A stretch of 64,000 nt of DNA, from contig CM055311.2 of NCBI GenBank assembly GCA_029255685.2, forward strand, positions 1,317,001-1,381,000. Direction: 5' to 3'. The DNA is from Silene conica. Lineage: Eukaryota > Streptophyta > Magnoliopsida > Caryophyllales > Caryophyllaceae. This document shows positions 56,761 to 64,000 of the stretch, piece by piece. How positions within the stretch are numbered: the stretch's first letter is position 1; every line of letters begins with the position of its first letter. A program made the translations under genes and the position numbers. The notes under the pieces were generated by a model. It did no database searches and had not been told where the DNA came from. It saw nothing but the letters and a program-made list of their open reading frames with translations.

Positions 56761-57737
56761 TCGTAACACCAAGCCATACCGAACCTCCCGGCAGACTATA
56801 ATCGGCCGTCGCCGAACACCAGCATAACAGCTGAGGTCACCAGGTTTAGTCCTGCAGAACTAGCCTGGGCCCAATAATATCTCATCATCTCAAATCCGTA
56901 TCCAATGCACATGCCATGCTCATAAATGCAACAATACTCTTAATCAATCATGCTATTAAATAAAGTAATGCGCATACCAAAAATAATAATAATCAATACT
57001 CAATCCAACCAATACCATTCTCATGTAAATCATGCTCAACATCCATAACACACAATCCAACATCCATTCATAACACCTACTGGAGTATAGTGTCAGTGTA
57101 TCCTACCTGGATAGCAATATAGTCCAATAGCAAGCCAGCGAGTTAACAGAATAATGACACTTCAAAATCGTCACCTAACAATATAATATACACAATCACT
57201 AACTAACACAATTATGCAAACTAATTTAATATATATAGTATTCAAATCAATTATTTAAATAATTTATTACGCATAAGGAGACCGTACCCATCATGACTAC
57301 ATCAATGAACTTAATCAACTCGTCCTTATTACTTTTATAACTAACTTCAATTAAATAAACAAACATAGCAACAATATTCGAACTATTGATAACCGTCACA
57401 TTCTTGTATAAAATTTACTTAACAATTCTAATAATTAATAATATGAATAATATTACTAATAATAATAATCACAATAATAACATCATTAACAATAACAAAG
57501 ATGATAAAATAACATCAATAATAATAATAGTAGTCATAATAATAATAATATTATTATTAATAACCATACAATACAATAATAATAATACTATCCTCTGTTT
57601 TTATATAATGTTCCCATTTGTTGAATATATGAGTGTAGTATTTTAATGAAATGGGTACATTATATAAAAATGGAGGAAGTAATAAACTAACAATAATAAT
57701 GATAACATAAACATGATAACATCATAATGATAATAAT

Positions 57738-57740
57738 ACA

Positions 57741-57815
<75 letters not shown>
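57738..57815. repeat. (TAA)n microsatellite
   Basis: About 25 uninterrupted TAA units. It creates spurious open frames of poly-Ile, poly-Tyr and similar on both strands. Less regular AAT-rich text extends from 57440. Confidence 0.95.
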
Positions 57816-57816
<1 letters not shown>

Positions 57817-59623
57817 TCCATACTCAACAACCACGAGAGCAACGTATGCAAAAACGAACGCAAAAATAGCCCCGACGCAACAGCCCTAAACATCCCCGAC
57901 ATCCTCTTTTCCCGCCACTAATACCACCAGCATGACCACCAACGACCACCACCACTACCCCCAAACTTACCTATGTACTACCAACTACCACTCTCACGCC
58001 TTAGACACCACCAAAGGCCACCACAGCAACCACCACGACAACTCGAAACTGCTTGCACACATCCACGCCACTCTGTTTCCAGCAACTCGTAAGCACGCCT
58101 CCACCTTCTCTCGTTGATTCCTCTCACCACCATGCCTCACACCACCTCTGGCCACCACCTTCGTCACCCCTGACCCACGATGGTTCCAGGGGTGATACTA
58201 TCTCACCTCATTCTCGCCTAAAACCACTGTAACAACCGTTCCCAAACCCCCTGCTCCAAATATCAACAACCTTGTACCCGTGTTTCACCCTCCCTTAACC
58301 ACCGACCAACACCACCATCAACCCAACCAACCACCTCCCACGACACCTCTCATCACCCACTGCCCCCAGGTGCCAACCACCATCCTTCCACTCCACGCAT
58401 CCCATAGAAATAGCCATCCCCAAATCGCTGCATACCCAACGACTACATGTTCCTGCAACTTCCTGTGATACGTATTCCACGACTGCACGACTACTCCTTT
58501 AGCTTTACCGCCCATCACAAACCCCCTAGCACCACCCACATAACCTACTAACACCCCACTAACAACATTCACGAAATCACAACACAACTGGACCACAAAA
58601 CACGATTAAATGAACAGAATTAACGAAAGAGAATAATAACAACACTGCACTGTCTACAAATCACGGTTACTGTTACAGCAATTAAGGTGGTGCTATGGTG
58701 TTTCAAAGACGATAAGCACGTTAAGGACACTACAAGGATTATGTACGTTCATGAAACACTAACTCGACGGTCTGAAAAACTCAAGAATAGGGTGTTAAAC
58801 TTACAGTCGCGCAAGGGCGGAAACCATAGATACGATGATTGTTCGTGTGTTACTTTCTTTCTCTTTTGTTCTTCCCCAGATCTCCTGGTGGTAGGGTTTC
58901 TGTGTACGGTGGTAGGGTGTCTGTGTCGTTGGTGAAGGGAGGCAGATAACATATAGGGTATTAGGGTTTTTACAAGTCGATGGTAGGTGTTTGTATAAGT
59001 TATAACATGTCGATGTAGGTGTTGCTAGGGTATGGACTATTAGGGTGAGCATACTAAGCTTAGGTTTGCATATACACAATTCACATTGTCTAGTCGAGCC
59101 CAAGCCTAAGACGCTTCTCGAGGTAAAATCCCGCTCTCAGCTCGTGACTTAAAATAAACGTGTACGTATAAATTATTTATACCAAATATATTAAGTAATT
59201 CAGTTTCAATAAATATTAATAATTAAATTAAGTATAAGAATATAATTTTATTAGGACTAACATAAAAATATATAAAATTAGGAGTTAAATATAATTGACG
59301 TAAATAATAAAACAAGTATAAATGAGAAATAAATATAAAATATGAAATATATTTAATTAAAATTTATTAACAGAATAAAGAAAATAAGAATAAAATGTTA
59401 TTTTACGAAGTAATCATCAATTAAAAAATGATTATGAAATACGAATTAATCGTAGAAATACGATTTATAAAATAATAATAATTTACGTAAAATACTTTAT
59501 AAACATTCCGTTTGAAATACGGCAGTCAAACATGGTTTGACTGCCGTTGACCGAGGCTAAAATACGGGGTATTACAATTAAAACCTTAAAACCTTTGCTA
59601 TTTTATTTTTTCGAAGCTACTAT

Positions 59624-60603
59624 ACGTCGTCAACAAATTACTAGTTATCGTCGACACTTTTACATGAACTACCAACTCTGCCCTTATTCAACCCTTTATA
59701 TTTATTTGACAATTTAGTAATATTGGACTAAAATTCATTAAAAAAAAGTGTCGGTTTTCTCACTAAAATAAAATAAGGTTTAGTAGCGATTCGATCAACA
59801 GTTTTCAACGATTTCAACGAGCGATTCGAACAATGGTTTTCAACGATTTTCAACGATGAATGACAATAACGAGATTAGTTTACCATTTAAATTTGATTCA
59901 AATTTATGATTTTTAGTTCGTAATATAGTAGAACGGATTATGATTAACGTTAGATTCTCGAAGCCGATTTGAAATTTTGAAAAAAAAATAGAAATTGCCT
60001 TGACAAAGAACATTTTCGTCCATACGTAGGTCCAGACAAAGAACATTTTCGTCCAGACCTAGGTCCATACGAGAATGTTTTTCGTCCAGACCTAGGTCCA
60101 GACAAAGAACATTTTCTTCCAAACCTAGGTCCAGATGAGAATGTTTTTCTTCCAGACCTAGGTCCAGACGAATTTTTTTTTTGTCTGGACGAAAATGTTC
60201 TTGGTCTGGACGAAAATGTTCTTTGTCTGGGCAATTTCTATTTTTTTTTCAAAATTTTAACTCAGCTTCGGGAATCTAACGCTAATCATAATCCGTTCTA
60301 CTATATTACGAACTAAAAATCATAAATTTGAATCAAATTTAAGTCGTAAACTAATCTCGTTATACATTCATCGTTGAAAATCGTTGTTCAAATCGCTCGT
60401 TGAAATCGTTGAAAACCGTTGAAAACCGTTGATCAAATCACTACTAAACCGTATTTTATTTTAGTGAGAAACCAACACTTTTTTTTAATGAATTTTAGTC
60501 CAATATTGCTAAATTGTCAAATAAATATAAAGGGTTGAATAAGGGCAAAGTTAGTAATTCATATAAAAGTGTCGACGATAATTAGTAATTTGTCGACGAC
60601 CTT
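59624..60603. mobile_element. Large foldback element with arms of about 385 bp
   Basis: The left arm (from 'gtcgtcaacaaattactagt' through 'tttgatttttagttcgta'-type text to about 60005) is matched by the inverted right arm (about 60220-60603). Shared blocks include 'cttattcaaccctttatatt', 'gacaatttagtaatattgga', 'ctcactaaaataaaat' and 'cgtaatatagtagaacggat'. Identity is high by eye. The centre holds a minisatellite. No transposase and no clear target duplication; the outer bases are GTCGTC on both arms. Confidence 0.82.
60003..60236. repeat. Palindromic minisatellite 'gtccagac-(a/g)aga-a-tgtt-ttcgt'
   Basis: About six to seven imperfect units of 30-33 bp contain 'cctaggtccagac', 'aaagaacattttcgtc' or 'gagaatgtttttcgtc'. 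The last two units are inverted ('ttgtctggacgaaaatgttc'). It forms the centre of the foldback. Translations such as repeated LGLDENVLCLDL come from it. Confidence 0.8.
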
Positions 60604-60989
60604 TAGCATGACTATTGAAATATGGAAACCGAGTATTACGGGCAATCACATCCACGCATACTTGGTCACTGTATCTTTATTATTATGTATATATTCTGAG
60701 TATTATTCTATGTATTATCTTGTTACTATAATATTAGGAGTAGGTTATTTTGCTACCTTAGTAGTAGGAGTTAATTGAGGGAGTCAAAGATTTGCTATCA
60801 GCTAGGAGTCCATATATAAGAGTTGTACCACGCTGCATTAATCAATAAGAATTACTATCTTCTTCATTCCTCTGTTTCTTATTTTCACATGGTATCGAGA
60901 GCTAGATTTCGATCAATAATATAAAAAAAAAAATCAAAAAAAAAAAATAAAAATAAAAAAAAAAAATCAAAACCCAATATTGAGAAATC

Positions 60990-63218
60990 ATGACTGGAAA
61001 TGGCGAGCAATCAAAAAGCAATGGTCCAAAGACCATTCCAACAACCTACCACTATATTTTACACCAGGCAAATGCAATTGGGTCCTCAAGCACGAAAGAA
61101 GCAGAACACACAGAGCAAAATTTTGTGTTCACTAATGAAGAAATTGAGCGGTTGAAGATCTTGCTCAAGGAAAGTCCTGGCTGTGACGAAAAATTAAAAG
61201 GTATGAAATTAACCATTGATGTTGAGTGGATGATAGACAGTGGGTGTTCCCATCATATGACAGGGAAGCAAGAATTGTTGGAGAAAACTTGGGTTGAAAA
61301 TACTCATTCGACAGTGAGCCTACCCGATGGACGACGAGTTCAAGCAAAAATTCATGGGGAGATTCGTTTGAGCAACAATTTCATATTAAAGGATGTCTTA
61401 TTTGTACCAACTCTTACTTGCGATTTAATTTCCGTAAAACAATTAATTAGTGAAAACAATTGTGTAGTAACATTTAATTCCGACTTTTGTGATATTCAGG
61501 ACCTGAGTACGAGGACGATGATTGGACGCGGTGAGCATCGGGATGGGGTGTATTACTACAAGACACGGGAAGAAGTCGTGGCTCAAGCTAAAGTCACAAA
61601 GGTAGCACATTTATGGCATAAAAGGCTTGGACATCCGTCTCAAAGTATTTTTCTTCGTTTTTCCGATTTGGTTGGTAGCAATTTACATTGGACATCAGAC
61701 ACTATTTGTGATTCCTGTTGTAGGGCAAAACAATCTCGTGCATCTTTTAAATTAAATAATAGGCGTAGTGATTCCTTATTTGGCCTAATCCATTGCGATT
61801 TATGGGGACCGTATAAGGTAGCTAGTTTGACTAGAGCCCATTATTTTTTGACTATAGTTGACGACCATAGTCGGGGAGTTTGGGTTTACCTTATGAAAGA
61901 CAAGAGTGAAGCTGGCGATTTTATGAGAATTTTTTGTCAAATGGTGAAAACCCAATTTGAGACTTGTGTTAAGAAAATTCAAAGTGATAATGGGACGGAA
62001 TTACTAGCTGGATCAATGCGTCGATATTATGAGGAAAATGGGATTTTATTCCAAACTAGTAATACTAATACGCCCCAACAAAATGGTCGAGTAGAGAGGA
62101 AACACCGTCATATATTAGAAAAAGCCCGTGCTCTACGTTTTGAGGGAGGTTTGCCGTTACAATTTTGGGGGGAATGCGTTTTGACAGCTGCTTATTTGAT
62201 AAATAGAACGCCTACACCGCTTCTTAATGGCAAAACCCCTTTCGAGATTTTATATAGAAAGAGGCCTAATTATGACAACGTCAAAGTTTTTGGATGCTTG
62301 TGTTATGTCCACAATAATGATAAAAACCGGGATAAATTTGGAGAGCGAGGAAAACGCTGCATTTTTATTGGATATCCACATAGCAAAAAAGGGTGGAAAG
62401 TGTATGACATTAAGGACAAACGTGTTTTTGTGTCACGCGACGTTAATTTTTATGAAAATGTATATCCTTATCTGATTACCAACAATGACATTCACGTACA
62501 AAGTATGGAACGTGAGTCACACATTGAGGGTAGTCGGGTTGAAAGGGGGAGTAGTGATGCAATGACATGGACGACCAGTGAGGAAGCTATGGGAAATTTG
62601 GAGAGTGAAAGAATAGAAAATGTGGAGAGTGACAAGAATTTGGAGAGTGAAAGGATAGAAAATGTGGAGAGTGACATAATAGAGCCACTGGAAACACACG
62701 AAATAGGGGCTAGAACATTGGGTAATGATGAACTAGGAACAGAAACTAATGGCAGCAGTGAGATGTCCCAAAATCTGACCGAAGGAGAAGTAATGGGTCG
62801 AGGTGCTCGAACCAAGTTTGAGCCATCATGGAAGAAGGATTACTTTTGCAAATCTACAAGAGTAATTACACCCAATCAAGATGCTTGCCACGCACAATCA
62901 ATATCTTCCTCGTCAGGTACAAGATATCCATTAGTTAATTATGTTACTAATAATTGTTTTTCTAATTCACATAATTGCTTCCTAGCAAAAATTGATGCAA
63001 ACAGAGAACCGAGTTCCTATCACGAGGCAGCTAAAGACGAGAAGTGGCGTGAAGCCATGAGGAAGGAAATTGATGCGCTAGAAGCAAATGGGACTTGGAA
63101 AATCGATGATTTGCCGATGGGAAAGAAAGCAATTGGGTGTATAAAATCAAATATCATGCTAACAGAGAAATTGAGCGATATAAAGCAAGACTCGTGGCTC
63201 AAGGATTTACTCAAATAG
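60990..63218 (+). CDS. copia protease-integrase polyprotein lacking the gag core
   Basis: 742 uninterrupted codons. Residues 1 to about 70 combine gag N-terminal-like text with the gag C-terminal tail (FTNEEIERLKILLKE); the capsid region and CCHC knuckle are absent. Protease: VEWMIDSGCSHHMTG near residue 80. GAG_pre-integrase: LWHKRLGHPSQSIFLRFSDL with CDSCCRAK. Integrase core: IHCDLWGPYK, IVDDHSRGVWVY, IQSDNGTEL, TPQQNGRVERKHRHILEKA, all catalytic acids present. Then VFGCLCYVHNNDKNRDKFGE, an acidic linker with a duplicated segment, and the start of RT (EAMRKEIDALEANGTWKIDD). The frame is lost near 63145 by a small deletion, and 63218 is an artificial end. Start ATG follows an A-rich leader at 60920-60980. 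Confidence 0.85.
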   Translation: MTGNGEQSKSNGPKTIPTTYHYILHQANAIGSSSTKEAEHTEQNFVFTNEEIERLKILLKESPGCDEKLKGMKLTIDVEWMIDSGCSHHMTGKQELLEKTWVENTHSTVSLPDGRRVQAKIHGEIRLSNNFILKDVLFVPTLTCDLISVKQLISENNCVVTFNSDFCDIQDLSTRTMIGRGEHRDGVYYYKTREEVVAQAKVTKVAHLWHKRLGHPSQSIFLRFSDLVGSNLHWTSDTICDSCCRAKQSRASFKLNNRRSDSLFGLIHCDLWGPYKVASLTRAHYFLTIVDDHSRGVWVYLMKDKSEAGDFMRIFCQMVKTQFETCVKKIQSDNGTELLAGSMRRYYEENGILFQTSNTNTPQQNGRVERKHRHILEKARALRFEGGLPLQFWGECVLTAAYLINRTPTPLLNGKTPFEILYRKRPNYDNVKVFGCLCYVHNNDKNRDKFGERGKRCIFIGYPHSKKGWKVYDIKDKRVFVSRDVNFYENVYPYLITNNDIHVQSMERESHIEGSRVERGSSDAMTWTTSEEAMGNLESERIENVESDKNLESERIENVESDIIEPLETHEIGARTLGNDELGTETNGSSEMSQNLTEGEVMGRGARTKFEPSWKKDYFCKSTRVITPNQDACHAQSISSSSGTRYPLVNYVTNNCFSNSHNCFLAKIDANREPSSYHEAAKDEKWREAMRKEIDALEANGTWKIDDLPMGKKAIGCIKSNIMLTEKLSDIKQDSWLKDLLK
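62595..62678 (+). repeat. 42-bp in-frame tandem duplication in the integrase-RT linker
   Basis: Two adjacent copies beginning 'aatttggagagtgaaag' encode NLESERIENVESDK and NLESERIENVESDI. As 42 is a multiple of three, the frame is kept. Confidence 0.92.
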
Positions 63219-64000
63219 AAGGTATTGATTTTCACGAGACGTATGCACCGGTTGCGAAAATGACAAGTGTGAGGTGTATGTTGGCAGTGGCAGTGAAGAA
63301 AAGATGGATTATTGAACAACTCGATGTCAATAACGCTTTCTTGCACGGAGACCTTGAAGAGGATGTGTACATGAGAATCCCACAAGGGTTCGACAAAGGC
63401 AAAGGTACGAAAGTTTGTAAGCTAATGAAGTCTATCTACGGTTTAAAACAGGCTTCGCGCAATTGGTTCGCAAAACTGACAATGTCCATGAAAAGTTATG
63501 GTTTTGTGCAATCAATGGCAGATTATTCATTATTTACACTAAATCGCAATGGAGTTTTTATTGGGGTCTTAGTGTATGTTGACGATATGATCGTAGTTGG
63601 GAATGACCGATTAGTTTGCAACAAATTTAAGAGTTTTTTGGACACCAAATTTGGTATTAAAGACTTAGGAAAACTTAAGTTTTTCCTTGGAATTGAAGTA
63701 GCACATGGGGTTGATGGTTTATTTCTCAATCAAAGAAAATATGCAATAGATATTGTGGAAGATAATGGAATGGCATGTGCGAAAACCGTTTACACTCCCA
63801 TGGCTGCTCGTCACAATTTAGCTATGGCGAAGGGGCCTATTTTAAAGGACATCATGAAATATCGTCGCTTAGTTGGGAGGTTAGTATATTTGACGATCAC
63901 TAGACCGGATCTTGTTTACTCGGTTCATGTGTTATCTCAATTTGTGAATGAACCCAAGAAGGAGCATTGGGAAGCGGCGTTGCGAGTCGTACGATATATT
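63145..64000 (+). pseudogene. copia reverse transcriptase and RNase H start, frame-shifted, cut by window edge
   Basis: Downstream of the frame break a second frame stays open to base 64000. It contains RYKARLVAQGFTQIEGIDFH, EQLDVNNAFLHGDLEEDVYM, YGLKQASRNW, the RT active-site block LVYVDDMIVVGND, LKFFLGIEVAHG, RRLVGRLVYLTITRPDLVYS and the approach to RNase H. Relative to related elements a handful of bases are missing at the junction, where the expected KWVYKIK-type segment is incomplete. Otherwise the coding sequence looks well preserved. Confidence 0.85.

Larger units (their letters stand above)
56353..59576 (-). mobile_element. Probable 3.2-kb solo LTR of a Ty3/gypsy (chromovirus-like) element
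   Basis: On the minus strand it starts TGTAATACCCCGTATTTTAG (59576) and ends GGGGGTGTTACA (56353). The TGTAATACCCC start is common among plant Tekay/Del-type chromovirus LTRs. There are no gag or pol sequences and no primer-binding site, hence a solo LTR. ATTAA follows at 59577-59581. Internal features: a (CTCAAT)n run, a (TAA)n microsatellite, a CACC-rich stretch 57930-58570, and a perfect 11-bp hairpin GGCAGTCAAAC/GTTTGACTGCC at 59521-59545. Open frames inside, such as the Ile- and Tyr-runs near 57700, come from the microsatellite. Confidence 0.65.
60721..64000 (+). mobile_element. Ty1/copia element with gag core deleted, runs off the window
   Basis: The LTR ends at 60889 (TTTTCACA), followed by the primer-binding site TGGTATCGAGAGC (60890-60902). 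The LTR start at 60721 (TGTTACTATAAT) is a guess that gives 169 bp; a TATA box-like TATATAAG lies at about 60813. The coding region begins at 60990 and reaches the window edge in the RNase H region. Protease starts only about 320 bp after the primer-binding site, too short for a normal gag. The 3' LTR lies outside the window. Confidence 0.85.

Noticed and set aside
57386..57921. Open frames rich in Asn, Ile or Tyr
   Set aside because: They are translations of the (TAA)n microsatellite and surrounding AAT-rich text.
57932..58600. Open frames rich in Thr, His and Pro on both strands
   Set aside because: Composition of the CACC-rich repeat inside the solo LTR; no domain, no splice structure, and overlapping frames on both strands are equally open.
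1..64000. CRISPR arrays, bacterial operons or an endogenous pararetrovirus
   Set aside because: Gene structure is nuclear plant; no regularly spaced repeats of CRISPR type; all reverse transcriptases seen are LINE or copia types.

Overview
The window reads as AT-rich nuclear DNA of a flowering plant, very probably a eudicot. Evidence: intron-containing plant genes (a PUX10-type UBX protein and a plastid-targeted membrane protein), plant L1-type LINEs, Ty1/copia and chromovirus-like LTR elements, TRIM, MITEs, Helitron-like ends and tRNA-derived SINEs. The recurring 'acggagtata' and 'ttgtgacgg(g/a)' words suggest Caryophyllales, but that is a weak inference. There is no operon-like organisation.

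Layout. 1-2.4 kb: intergenic DNA with a hAT element that has a perfect 8-bp target duplication, and a Stowaway-like MITE. 2.8-9.5 kb: a broken L1-type LINE with ORF1 and ORF2. 9.5-12.4 kb: remains of a plant transposon-associated gene of the Ulp1/mobile-domain type with minisatellites. 12.9-25.1 kb: a Helitron-like 3' end next to a good tRNA-Ala(AGC), then a degenerate copia element (14246-24075, minus strand) split by a 4.6-kb CACTA-like element (18093-22708). That element carries fragments of at least three host genes: WDR3/UTP12, NAD synthetase and a RING E3-like exon.

25.5-39.7 kb is the genic island. It holds an uncharacterised plastid coiled-coil/membrane protein (+, 3 exons), then the UBX protein PUX10 (-, 4 exons, two introns over 2 kb filled with transposon relics), then the HIT zinc-finger protein ZNHIT2 (-, 5 exons). 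The first two genes are tail to tail; the last two run in the same direction about 2.1 kb apart. PUX10 would recruit CDC48 to lipid droplets, and ZNHIT2 would act in R2TP/box C/D or spliceosomal assembly. Nothing in the sequence links the two functions.

39.7-64 kb is repeat-rich again: a Tourist-like MITE, a tandemly duplicated unit interrupted by a decayed copia element (44387-46984) upstream of an FKBP-type isomerase relic, two related large foldback elements (48.7-50.9 kb), a Helitron-like 3' end, SINEs, a LINE tail, a TRIM abutting a 3.2-kb solo LTR (55779-59576), another large foldback with an internal minisatellite, and a copia element lacking its gag core that runs off the right edge.

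All gene models come from reading splice signals and reading frames by eye. Family names come from recognition of motifs, with no database search.
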